Source: Minisyncoccota bacterium
GTDB lineage: Bacteria > Patescibacteriota > Patescibacteriia > Patescibacteriales > UBA12465
Reading direction: 5' to 3'
Assembly: GCA_021734405.1 (NCBI GenBank)
Contig: JAIPJA010000005.1
Span: 1-46,114 of the forward strand
Length of the DNA stretch: 46,114 nucleotides
Shown here: piece by piece, positions 27,322-36,181 of the stretch
Layout of the letters: every line of letters begins with the position of its first letter
Position numbering within the stretch: position 1 is the first letter of the stretch
Position numbers and translations under genes: made by a program
The notes under the pieces: generated by a model
The model's input: only the letters and a program-made list of their open reading frames with translations
The model's database searches: none
What the model was told of the DNA's origin: nothing

Positions 27322-28869
27322 TTATTTTATAATAACTTGCCCAACAGGGATGTCGGCTATTAAATACCAAGGCACTGTTTGTACTTGAGAGAATTTATAG
27401 CCATTAGCTATAAAAGCTTCTTTGCTAAAAAAGGGTAGTTTTTTGCCATTGGCAATTAAATAAACAGTGTTTCCTTCAGGGGATTTAACTAAGCTTTGGT
27501 TAGCTATAGGCGTGTTTTTGGTTAATTGGTTGGAATGAGTTACTAGTTCGGTTGTTTTATAATCTTTAAGATCTTTTTCACTAGCAATTATCACGTCTTT
27601 ATCTTGATAATTTAAATATTTAAATACTAACCAATTGGCTATAGGGCGTTTATATTTTCCATCTATAACATAGACAACGCTTTTATTAGCTTGTTTAACT
27701 ACTTGCCCATCATAGAATTTACCAAAGTAACCCTCAGTCGTTTTATAGGCTGATAAGTCAGTGCTAGAAATAGTTTTTATTTCTTTATCATAAGCTAGTT
27801 TATTTAAACTGTTGCCACTAAAGGGAATTTTTTTATCTTCATAAATTAAGTATTTTTCAGACTTTTTAGAGCTAGTAGTTACAACATCCCCACTTTTAAA
27901 GTATAGGCTTAAGTAGTCTTCATTTAAAGGAAGGGTTTTAAAGCTATAGATGCTACTCTTTAGGGTTTTAGAGTTTAAGTCACTTTTCATTTCTATTTTA
28001 AAATAATAGATAGTGTTTGGTTGTAAATTTTCTAAAACCGCTTTATGCTCTAAAGCTTTAGAGCTTATTTTTTTAGAACTTTTTAGTTTTTCTGGATTAG
28101 TGCCATAAAATATTTTTGATTCAGCTAAAACATTACTTTCCCAAGTAATAATAGCAGTCTTAGGCATAAGTTGTGCTTGTTCATAACTTTCGGGGCTCAG
28201 GTTGCGCATAACTAATTTGTCGTATTCATTAGAAAGTCTAGTGTTTATATTTTTAATAGTAATTAAACTATTAGATTTTTTATCTGTTAGAGTTATTTTT
28301 ATTTCATATTTGTGATCAGGCTCAAGTTTTTTTAGTATGATATCATGGGTAGTTTTATAAGAGTTAGTGCTCCAACTTTTATTTAAAGACTCATCTTTTA
28401 CTCCATATTTAATAGAAACTTTAACTTTTTCATCAGTTTTTATCTTAAAATTAATAGCTCTGTTAGTGGTTTGTAAAATAGAGAAGTCTATAATTTTAGG
28501 TCTTTCTGTATCGGCCATGTTTTCCATATCAATATATTTCATAAAGGACTCTGATTCTTCTCCGTTTTCATTGTAAGCTACAACTTTGTAATAATAAGCA
28601 CTATCACTTTCTAGTCCAGTTAAAGTTAAGCTGTGATAGTTATCATAAAGACTGCTTCCTACTGACATATCTAAATTATTAGCGTTTTTACCAAAATAAA
28701 CTGAAACTCTGGCATCTTGGTCAGTATTGCAAGTCAAAGTTGCCTGATGGTTTTTCAGGTTTTTCATTTCAATATTATATATAGCTGTTTGAGCCTTCCC
28801 CGGCAAAGGGAAAGATAATAAAACAGTTAATAAAGAAAAGATAGTAATTTTTGCTATTATTTTTTTCAT
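27322..28869 (-). CDS. Secreted fibronectin-III-like surface protein with C-terminal repeats
   Basis: Signal peptide (IIAKITIFSLLTVLLSFPLPGKAQ); Fn3-like segments (DSAYYYKVVAYNENGEES, PNTIYYFKIEMKS); C-terminal repeats of type YLI-x-GKK/R-P. Confidence 0.75.
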   Translation of the reverse strand: MKKIIAKITIFSLLTVLLSFPLPGKAQTAIYNIEMKNLKNHQATLTCNTDQDARVSVYFGKNANNLDMSVGSSLYDNYHSLTLTGLESDSAYYYKVVAYNENGEESESFMKYIDMENMADTERPKIIDFSILQTTNRAINFKIKTDEKVKVSIKYGVKDESLNKSWSTNSYKTTHDIILKKLEPDHKYEIKITLTDKKSNSLITIKNINTRLSNEYDKLVMRNLSPESYEQAQLMPKTAIITWESNVLAESKIFYGTNPEKLKSSKKISSKALEHKAVLENLQPNTIYYFKIEMKSDLNSKTLKSSIYSFKTLPLNEDYLSLYFKSGDVVTTSSKKSEKYLIYEDKKIPFSGNSLNKLAYDKEIKTISSTDLSAYKTTEGYFGKFYDGQVVKQANKSVVYVIDGKYKRPIANWLVFKYLNYQDKDVIIASEKDLKDYKTTELVTHSNQLTKNTPIANQSLVKSPEGNTVYLIANGKKLPFFSKEAFIANGYKFSQVQTVPWYLIADIPVGQVIIK

Positions 28870-28948
28870 AAATTTAGAATTTACAAACTTTTAGTTTGAT
28901 ACATTATTATATCATATTATCTATATTGTGTCAATAGATTGAGGTAAT

Positions 28949-29928
28949 GTGCACACACATATTGCACTTTTTGGTAAACTAGAGGCATATGAAAACTATG
29001 CCAAACAATACAATAGAAGAAAAATATCGATGGATTAAACCAATCCTAGATAAAGAAGTGACAATTAAACAAATGGTGAAAGTATCTCCATTTAGTGAGA
29101 GGACCATTAAGTACTGGTTAGCTCGCTATAGGGGCAATGGTTTAGAGGGATTGAGGAATAGATCAACTAGACCTAAATCTCAACCTAATGAGCTTTCCAT
29201 ACGTGTTAAAGAGAGAATCATTGAATTAAGAAAAGAAACCCATCTCTGTGCTAGAAAGATGAACTACAAATTAAAGAAGGAAGGATTAGAGGTCTCTGAT
29301 AGAGTTATTGGTAAGGTAGTTAAAACAGAAGGTTTAGTAAGAAAATATAGAGTAAGAAAATTGAAATATAGGTATGTCAAGATTTTATTAACTCCAGGAG
29401 AGTTAGTAGAGATAGATATTAAGTATGTACCCAGTAAAATTAAGGGTAAAAGATATTATCAATATACAGCCATAGACTGTGCTAGTCGATGGAGATATCT
29501 AAAAATATATGATGATATGGGTAATGGTTCATCTATTAAGTTTTTAAAAGAAGTAATTAAAGTAGCTAAATTTAGAATTAGAGCGATAAAAACAGATAAC
29601 GGTAGTTGTTTCACAAACAGGTACACTGGCTACCTGAAATCAGCTGATCCAATGAGCCCTAGGCTACATCCGCTAGACCTAGAATGTCAAAAACTAAACA
29701 TTATTCATTATCTAATAGACCCGGGCAAACCCGCACAAAACGGTAAAGTGGAGCGTAGTCATAGAACTGATCAAGAGATGTTCTATGACAGAAACAAATT
29801 AAAAACTCTTCCAGAACTGGAAAAGAAAATTAAAATATGGAATAATTATTATAATAACTTAGAACATTGTGCCCTAGATGGTCTCACCCCAAACGAGGCT
29901 TTAGCTAGAGTGCAAAATGTGTGTGCCT
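28949..29928 (+). mobile_element. IS481-like insertion sequence
   Basis: Inverted repeats GCACACACATATTGCAC (28951-28967) and, as reverse complement, GCACACACATTTTGCAC (29910-29926), flanking a single transposase ORF. No clear TSD seen. Confidence 0.85.
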
Positions 29929-29930
29929 AA
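28989..29930 (+). CDS. IS481-family DDE transposase
   Basis: N-terminal HTH (FSERTIKYWLARYRGNGLEGLRNRSTRP); DDE core (LVEIDIKYVP, AIKTDNGSCF, GKVERSHRTDQEMFY). Confidence 0.92.
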   Translation: MKTMPNNTIEEKYRWIKPILDKEVTIKQMVKVSPFSERTIKYWLARYRGNGLEGLRNRSTRPKSQPNELSIRVKERIIELRKETHLCARKMNYKLKKEGLEVSDRVIGKVVKTEGLVRKYRVRKLKYRYVKILLTPGELVEIDIKYVPSKIKGKRYYQYTAIDCASRWRYLKIYDDMGNGSSIKFLKEVIKVAKFRIRAIKTDNGSCFTNRYTGYLKSADPMSPRLHPLDLECQKLNIIHYLIDPGKPAQNGKVERSHRTDQEMFYDRNKLKTLPELEKKIKIWNNYYNNLEHCALDGLTPNEALARVQNVCA

Positions 29931-30028
29931 AACAAAAAAAGTTTTTATATTAACCTCATAATGGTTAGGCTCTTTATTTTTATAAAAAGTTTATAGAAAT
30001 TTTAACTAGCCTTTGTTATACTAACTAC

Positions 30029-30874
30029 ATGATTAAAAAAGACAATAAAATTATATTATTTAATAATAAACAAGTTCGTCGTCACTGGGATGAGGAGAAA
30101 GAGCTTTGGTATTTTTCGGTTGTGGATATTATTGAAATTTTAACAGATAGCCCGAGACCAAGAAAATATTGGCATGCTTTAAAAACTAGATTAATTGAAG
30201 AGGGTAGTGAGTTGTCCCAAAAATTGGGACAACTGAAACTGTTCGCTTCAGATGGCAAAAAATATCTTACAGATGTATTGGATACGGAAAATATTTTAAG
30301 ACTTGTTCAGTCAGTTCCTTCTCCCAAAGCCGAACCATTTAAGCTATGGTTGGCTAAAGTTGGTTATGAAAGAATAGAAGAAACAGAAGATCCTGAATTA
30401 AGCATAAATAGAGCTATGCAGGCTTATTTAAGAAAAGGTTATTCTAAAGCCTGGATCAATCAAAGACTTAAAAGTATCGAAATTAGGAAAGAATTAACTG
30501 ATGAGTGGCAAGAAAGAGGAGTTAACAAAAGAACAGATTTTGCTATTTTAACTGATGAAATTACTAGGGCTTGGTCAGATAAATCTGTAAAAGAGTATAA
30601 GAAATTTAAAAACCTTAAAAAACAAAATCTACGAGACAATATGACTAATTTAGAATTAGTTCTTAATATGCTAGCTGAGGCTTCTACAACTGAGATATCT
30701 AAAAAACATAAACCAAAAGGTTTACCTGCAAACAAAAAAATTGCTAAAAGAGGTGGTGGGGTAGCTAAAAAAGCTAGAAATGAAATAGAAAAAGATATTG
30801 GAGAAAGCATTATTTCTAATAAAAATTCCAAATATTTACAAACAAAGACAAAGAGAAATTTTAAAAAGCCTTGA
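30029..30874 (+). CDS. BRO-N domain / DinD-like protein
   Basis: Bro-N-like start (WYFSVVDIIEILTDSPRPRKYWHALK…); DinD-like C-terminus (ITRAWSDKSVKEYKKFKNLKKQNLRDNMTNLELVLNMLAEAST…AKRGGGVAKKARNEIEKDIGESIIS). Confidence 0.8.
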   Translation: MIKKDNKIILFNNKQVRRHWDEEKELWYFSVVDIIEILTDSPRPRKYWHALKTRLIEEGSELSQKLGQLKLFASDGKKYLTDVLDTENILRLVQSVPSPKAEPFKLWLAKVGYERIEETEDPELSINRAMQAYLRKGYSKAWINQRLKSIEIRKELTDEWQERGVNKRTDFAILTDEITRAWSDKSVKEYKKFKNLKKQNLRDNMTNLELVLNMLAEASTTEISKKHKPKGLPANKKIAKRGGGVAKKARNEIEKDIGESIISNKNSKYLQTKTKRNFKKP

Positions 30875-30894
30875 TTTAACATCAAGACTTTTTG
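30864..30894 (+). terminator. Intrinsic terminator after the BRO/DinD-like gene
   Basis: AAAAAGCCTTGAT-TTAAC-ATCAAGACTTTTTGC hairpin. Confidence 0.55.
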
Positions 30895-30918
30895 CTTTAG
30901 CCACTTTTATTTATAGTT

Positions 30919-31464
30919 TTATATAGCGTTTTTGCCTTTATTTTTAAATAATTTAAAAATTAAAATATAGGCAATAATTCCGCCAATAAAGGCAGTGTAA
31001 AATTGAGGGTAATTAAGCATTTTAACAATAAAGTTAGAAATTTTTAAATCTAATAAATTATTTACAAACTGCCAAGCAAGAGATAAAAATATAAACTTTA
31101 AACTAGCTGAGATAAATAAGGCTAGCCAATAAGAGCTGTAATTTTGGCCTAAACTTTTATAGCTCACGTAGAAAGAAAATATAAATATTAAATTAGCTAT
31201 AATTATTAAAGGAATGGCCGGGGCTAAAATGATAGGCAGTAGCCCTACAGACAAGGCAGAAAGACTAGGAATAAAAGCTAAAGGCCAAACTGATTTAGGT
31301 TTTAGAATAAATAAGGAGATTATAAAGGAGGCATTTGCTAAAGAACCTATTAACCATTGGTTGGAGAAGGTTATAGGTACTAAAAATAAAACAGCTGACA
31401 GCCCTAATAATTTATAGGCTGTTTTTTGTTGAGTTAAATTTAGGGTTTTGATTATAGTCTCCAT
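30919..31464 (-). CDS. Integral membrane protein (ECF transporter S-component-like)
   Basis: About six hydrophobic segments, 181 aa; family assignment tentative. Confidence 0.5.
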   Translation of the reverse strand: METIIKTLNLTQQKTAYKLLGLSAVLFLVPITFSNQWLIGSLANASFIISLFILKPKSVWPLAFIPSLSALSVGLLPIILAPAIPLIIIANLIFIFSFYVSYKSLGQNYSSYWLALFISASLKFIFLSLAWQFVNNLLDLKISNFIVKMLNYPQFYTAFIGGIIAYILIFKLFKNKGKNAI

Positions 31465-31716
31465 AATTTTATTATACTACTTTTAAGCACATTTTTCTAA
31501 TATTAGTGATTATTTAGTTTTTATTTCAAGTTTTTTAAATGTAAAAAATTGTTACTTTTTTCTACAACTTTCGTTATAACTACAAAGACATGTCAATTAT
31601 ATTTTTAACAAAAACTAACCTATTAATATTATGTTAAAAATGAGGTATAATAATAGAAAGGCAAACAAGAAGCAGGATGATTTTCTTGCCGAAATAATTT
31701 TTAAGAAAGGACTCAC

Positions 31717-32277
31717 ATGGAAATCAATGAAACAAAGCTCATTTACGACTGTCAGAAAGGACAGCTAGAGAGCTTCGCGCCTTTATATGATAAATATATT
31801 GGCAAAATTTACGCTTTTTTATTCAGTCGCAGTGGCAGTAAAGAATTATCTGAGGATTTATGCAGTCAGACTTTTCTCAAGGCTTTGCGCTCTATTTCCC
31901 AGTTTAAGGCGGAAGATAATTATTTTTCTGCTTGGCTCTATAAAATTGCTAGAAACAATCTCATAGATCACTATCGTCAAAGTAAAGATACTTTAGATAT
32001 AGATTCTGTGTGGTCTCTGGCTAGTGATCAGAAAATAGAGGAGGAGGCAGATAAAGATTTAAAGTTAGAAAAGGTAAAAAAATATTTATCTGTGTTAGAT
32101 ACTGAGCAACGAGAAATAGTAGTTTTAAAAGTTTGGGATGAGTTAAGCTATCAAGAGATTTCCGAAATTATGGGTAAAAGCGTTAATAATTGCAAGGTGA
32201 TATTTTCTAGGAGTTTAAAAAAATTAAAACAAGAAATGCCTTTATCATTATTTATCTTATTTTTATTAAATTTATGA
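31717..32277 (+). CDS. ECF-type RNA polymerase sigma factor
   Basis: Region 2 (FSRSGSKELSEDLCSQTFLKAL…FSAWLYKIARNNLIDHYRQSK); region 4 (LDTEQREIVVLKVWDELSYQEISEIMGKSVNNCKVIFSRSLKKLKQ). Confidence 0.93.
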   Translation: MEINETKLIYDCQKGQLESFAPLYDKYIGKIYAFLFSRSGSKELSEDLCSQTFLKALRSISQFKAEDNYFSAWLYKIARNNLIDHYRQSKDTLDIDSVWSLASDQKIEEEADKDLKLEKVKKYLSVLDTEQREIVVLKVWDELSYQEISEIMGKSVNNCKVIFSRSLKKLKQEMPLSLFILFLLNL

Positions 32278-33839
32278 ACAATAAAGAGATTAACAAAATT
32301 TTAGAAGAGTTATACATGATAGACAAGGAATTAAAAGCTCATGAAACTGAGCTTAAAAAAATAATTAAAGAATTATCTGAGACTCGTCCAGATATAAAGC
32401 CAGACCAAGCTTTTGTAAGTGAATTACGACAAAAGTTAATGCTAGAAGCTAAAGGTGCTGACAAAAATCCAGCCTTTACTTGGAGTTTATCCAAAAAAAT
32501 GGCTTTAGCAGGAGCAACTTTAATTATCTTAGCTTTGGTTATTATCCCTTATTACAATCTTAAAAATAAAGATTTAAATAGTTTAAAGCAAGCTAACAAA
32601 AATAAAGATAATCGATTTGCTATGGAAGACTTAGGGGATAGGGCTTTTGGTAGTTTGAATTTTACTCCTTCTGACTCTGCTGGTGTTTTTTCAGAAGGAG
32701 CTTCTCCTTTAGAGGCGAGTGTTAGTAGCCAAAGAGTAATGGGTCTAGGTGCTGGCGGGGATATTTCTGACTCAGCCTTATCCTCAAAGATGATTATGCC
32801 TAATCCAATAGTTTATGAGTATAAGTATGTTGGTGATGACTTTGAAATAGATTACGAGAAAGCTAAGGTTATAAAAAGAAAAACCAGTGAAGGTTTTTCT
32901 GGTAGTCAAATTAATTTAAGTGGTTTTAAAGTAGGGAAAATTGATTATAGTAAGTTTAAAAGTTTAACTTTAACCAATGTTAATTTAGTTGAAGATGTTG
33001 ACTTTGGCTATAATCTTAATTTAGATCTTGTGTCAGATAACCTTTCGCTTTATGCTAATTGGGAGAAATGGCCAACAGTTGACTGTCAGGATGAAGCTTG
33101 TTTTAGAAACTGGCAATTAAAAATTTCTGATATGCCTTCTGATGATAAAATAGTGCAGACAGCTGATAAGTTTTTACAAGACTATGGAATTGATATAGGT
33201 GTTTACGGACAAGGTCAAGTTTTTGATGACTGGCGTTATCACTATACCAGATCAGAGGATAAGTCTAATTTCTATATTCCTGAAACCGTTAATGTTGTTT
33301 ATCCATTAGTTATTGATGGGCAAATAGTTTATGATGAACAAGGTAATGTCAGTGGCTTAGGGGTAGATGTTAATGTTAGATATGACAAAGTTTCTAGTGT
33401 TAGAGGTATTATGAGTCAAGTTTATCAAAGCTCTGATTATGAAGCCTTTACTGATAAAGAAGAGATTATAGATATTGCTGAGGAAGGTGGTTTCAGAAAC
33501 TATAATTACTATATTATGGAAAATAGTGAAGTGAGGGAAGTAAAGCTTGATACGCCTTCTTTAGAGTTAGTAAAAATTTGGCAATATGATGAGTCTAAAA
33601 AAAGAGGTGAAGAAATCTTTGTTCCAGCCTATGTCTTTCCTGTAATTTTTGAAGAAAATTCAGATATGTATTACAGGAAGGCAGTAATAGTGCCAGTAGT
33701 AAAGGAAATAATAGAAAAAGAACAAAGGAACCGACCTCAGCCTATGCCCATGCCAGCTGTAAGGGGCGGGGGTGTAGATATAATGGAGGAGCCAGTAGTA
33801 GAACCTATGATTGAGCCTCAGATTATGATTGAGGAATAA
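32274..33839 (+). CDS. Membrane-anchored protein, probable anti-sigma partner
   Basis: ATGA overlap with the sigma factor; single TM (MALAGATLIILALVIIPYY) after an ~80-aa cytosolic segment, large exterior domain. Confidence 0.6.
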   Translation: MNNKEINKILEELYMIDKELKAHETELKKIIKELSETRPDIKPDQAFVSELRQKLMLEAKGADKNPAFTWSLSKKMALAGATLIILALVIIPYYNLKNKDLNSLKQANKNKDNRFAMEDLGDRAFGSLNFTPSDSAGVFSEGASPLEASVSSQRVMGLGAGGDISDSALSSKMIMPNPIVYEYKYVGDDFEIDYEKAKVIKRKTSEGFSGSQINLSGFKVGKIDYSKFKSLTLTNVNLVEDVDFGYNLNLDLVSDNLSLYANWEKWPTVDCQDEACFRNWQLKISDMPSDDKIVQTADKFLQDYGIDIGVYGQGQVFDDWRYHYTRSEDKSNFYIPETVNVVYPLVIDGQIVYDEQGNVSGLGVDVNVRYDKVSSVRGIMSQVYQSSDYEAFTDKEEIIDIAEEGGFRNYNYYIMENSEVREVKLDTPSLELVKIWQYDESKKRGEEIFVPAYVFPVIFEENSDMYYRKAVIVPVVKEIIEKEQRNRPQPMPMPAVRGGGVDIMEEPVVEPMIEPQIMIEE

Positions 33840-33864
33840 TAAATTAAAATTAATAGTTTAATAC

Positions 33865-33897
33865 AAAAACAGCCTTTGATAGAATAAGCTGTTTTTG
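33865..33897. terminator. Bidirectional intrinsic terminator between convergent genes
   Basis: AAAAACAGC-CTTTGATAGAATAA-GCTGTTTTT (ends pair). Confidence 0.65.
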
Positions 33898-33907
33898 TTT
33901 TAAGCTC

Positions 33908-34828
33908 CTATTTTATATTCCCTCTTACTATAACATCAGTAGGTTTTTGTTTGTTAAAAATTTTAGGTTCAACATTTTTACAATAGTTTTCAATATTCTT
34001 TTTGAAGTAGTTTGGTTTAGCTTCTTGTATTTTACCAATAATGTAATAGCTTAAAGCTAGAATAAGGCCAAAGTTTGATGTTTTAGGTAAGTCTACATCC
34101 CAGCGATGACTAGGATGGCCAAAATATTTATTTTTTTCACCAATAGATATAACCAATTCTTTCTGGCAAGGTATGACATATTTAGCGTGTTTAGCTTCTC
34201 CCAGCCCATAAGCTTTTAGGTTTAATTTGGAGCCGAAAAGTTCTCTACCTTTTATCTCTAACATGGGAGCAATAGCACTAAATTTATCAGGCAGGATAAA
34301 GCTAAAGTTTTGGTGACGACTAAAGTTCTTAGGGAATTTTAATTTTTTCAAATAACTTTTTATTTCTTCAGGACTTTCTTTAGTCGCTCCTGTTATCATA
34401 GATAAATAGGTGGAAACGTTATAGGTATAGGGTTCGTCTACTTTACTAAAAACCTGAACTTTATCAGCTAGCTTAGAGGCTGTGGAATTAGCTGAACAAG
34501 TTAAAAGCGTAGTATGTAGCTTGATTTTTTTAGCTAGCTCTATTTGCCAAACTGAATCTTTTTCTCCAGAAGCTGAAATAATTACCGCTTCTTTTATAAT
34601 CTTCTTCTTTACTAAATCACTAAAAGTTTTAGCTTTATCTCTAAAATTATTTTCATTAGCAAAAATAGCTTTTTGCTGTGAAAACAAGATAGTGCCAGTA
34701 TAGTAAGCATTACCTGAACCCACTACAAAAGGAAATTGAAAGCTTTTTAAATTAATTTTTTTGGGAGGATTTTTAGAAATTAATTCTAAAGCATTTAAGA
34801 CTGCTTGGTCTAAGTTTATAATTTTCAT
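33908..34828 (-). CDS. SIS-domain sugar isomerase-like protein
   Basis: FVVGSGNAYYTG…AVIISASGEKDSVWQIELAKKIKLHTTLLTCSANSTASKLAD resembles phosphosugar-isomerase SIS domains. Confidence 0.65.
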   Translation of the reverse strand: MKIINLDQAVLNALELISKNPPKKINLKSFQFPFVVGSGNAYYTGTILFSQQKAIFANENNFRDKAKTFSDLVKKKIIKEAVIISASGEKDSVWQIELAKKIKLHTTLLTCSANSTASKLADKVQVFSKVDEPYTYNVSTYLSMITGATKESPEEIKSYLKKLKFPKNFSRHQNFSFILPDKFSAIAPMLEIKGRELFGSKLNLKAYGLGEAKHAKYVIPCQKELVISIGEKNKYFGHPSHRWDVDLPKTSNFGLILALSYYIIGKIQEAKPNYFKKNIENYCKNVEPKIFNKQKPTDVIVRGNIK

Positions 34829-34956
34829 AAAGTATTTTAAAATTATTTTAAGCCCGTTTGTTTATTATAGGAAATATTGATTTTTATTTCAATTTTAGTT
34901 AAGATAATAAGGTAAAAAGGCAATACCAATTGCCTTCAAATTTTAATTACAAGTAT

Positions 34957-35682
34957 ATGTCAGGACATTCTAAATGGGCAACCATAAAAAGGGCTAAAGG
35001 CGCTAAAGACGCTAAAAGAGGGGCTGTCTTTACTAAACTTAGCAACCTAATAACCGTTGCTGCTCGAGATAAGGGCGGCGATCCAGACACAAATTTTACT
35101 TTGCGTATGGCTATTGACAAGGCTAAAGCTGTTAATATGCCTAAGGATAATATAGATAGAGCTATTAAAAAAGGCACCGGAGAATTAGAAGGAGCACAAA
35201 TAGAAGAATTATATTATGAAGGTATTGGTCCAGCCAACTCCCAATTTATTGTTAAATGTTTAACAGATAACAAAAATAGAAGCGCCGCCAATGTGCGTCA
35301 TCTATTTACTAAATTCGGAGGTTCTTTGGCTTCTGTTAATTGGAACTTTGAACAAAAAAGTATGATTAGTTTTTTAGCTTCACAGCTTGTAGAGCTGAAA
35401 ATAGCTAAAGATGATTTAGAGTTAGAATTAATTGATGCTGGTGCTCAAGATATTAAGAAAGAAGATGAGATGATAGTGGTTGTTGGGGCTATGACTGACT
35501 TGCAAAATTTAAAGCAAGTGTTAGAGTCTAAAAATATTACTACTGAGTCAGCTGAGATTGAATATGTGGCTAAAGAAGAAATTAGTTTGTCTGAGGAAGA
35601 TAGAGCTAAGGTAGATACTTTTATTGAAGCCTTGGAGGATGATGAAGATGTGACTGATTTTTATACTAACATCAAGTTTTAA
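34957..35682 (+). CDS. YebC/PmpR family transcriptional regulator / translation factor
   Basis: MSGHSKWATIKRAKGAKDAKRGAVFTKL…MPKDNIDRAIKKGTGE. Start revised from the ORF track. Confidence 0.96.
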   Translation: MSGHSKWATIKRAKGAKDAKRGAVFTKLSNLITVAARDKGGDPDTNFTLRMAIDKAKAVNMPKDNIDRAIKKGTGELEGAQIEELYYEGIGPANSQFIVKCLTDNKNRSAANVRHLFTKFGGSLASVNWNFEQKSMISFLASQLVELKIAKDDLELELIDAGAQDIKKEDEMIVVVGAMTDLQNLKQVLESKNITTESAEIEYVAKEEISLSEEDRAKVDTFIEALEDDEDVTDFYTNIKF

Positions 35683-35694
35683 AAATAGAGGTTT

Positions 35695-36180
35695 ATGTCA
35701 AAAATAATTTTGGGAATTGATCCAGGTATTGCTGATACAGGTTTTGGGGTGATAGAGTTTTTTTCTCACAGTAAAATGACTTCTTTAGATTATGGTTCTA
35801 TTAAAACTCCGGCTGGCCAAGATTTAGAGAAAAGACTTTTGCAGTTAAGTTTAGAGCTAGAGAAAATATTTAAAAGATATAAGCCTCAAATATTAGCTAT
35901 TGAGCAATTATTTTTTAACAAAAACATTAAAACCGCTTTGACTGTGGCTCAAGCTAGGGGAGTGGTTATGCTTTTTGCCGCTAAACATAGCTTAGAGGTT
36001 CAATCTTACACTCCTTTACAGATTAAGCAATCGGTTTCTTGTTACGGTCAGGCTCAAAAAATGCAAGTACAAAAAATGGTAAAATTAATTTTAGGCTTAA
36101 AGGTTTTGCCTAAGCCAGATGACGCGGCTGACGCCTTGGCCGCTGCTATTTGTGCTTCTTCAACTTTAAAATTTAAGTAA
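35695..36180 (+). CDS. ruvC: Crossover junction endodeoxyribonuclease RuvC
   Basis: ILGIDPGIADTGFGVIE, LAIEQLFFNKNIKTALTVAQARGV, KPDDAADALAAAIC. Confidence 0.95.
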   Translation: MSKIILGIDPGIADTGFGVIEFFSHSKMTSLDYGSIKTPAGQDLEKRLLQLSLELEKIFKRYKPQILAIEQLFFNKNIKTALTVAQARGVVMLFAAKHSLEVQSYTPLQIKQSVSCYGQAQKMQVQKMVKLILGLKVLPKPDDAADALAAAICASSTLKFK

Positions 36181-36181
36181 C

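Noticed and set aside
30460-30885. 141-aa minus ORF
   Set aside because: Antisense to the BRO/DinD-like gene, which has clear family motifs.
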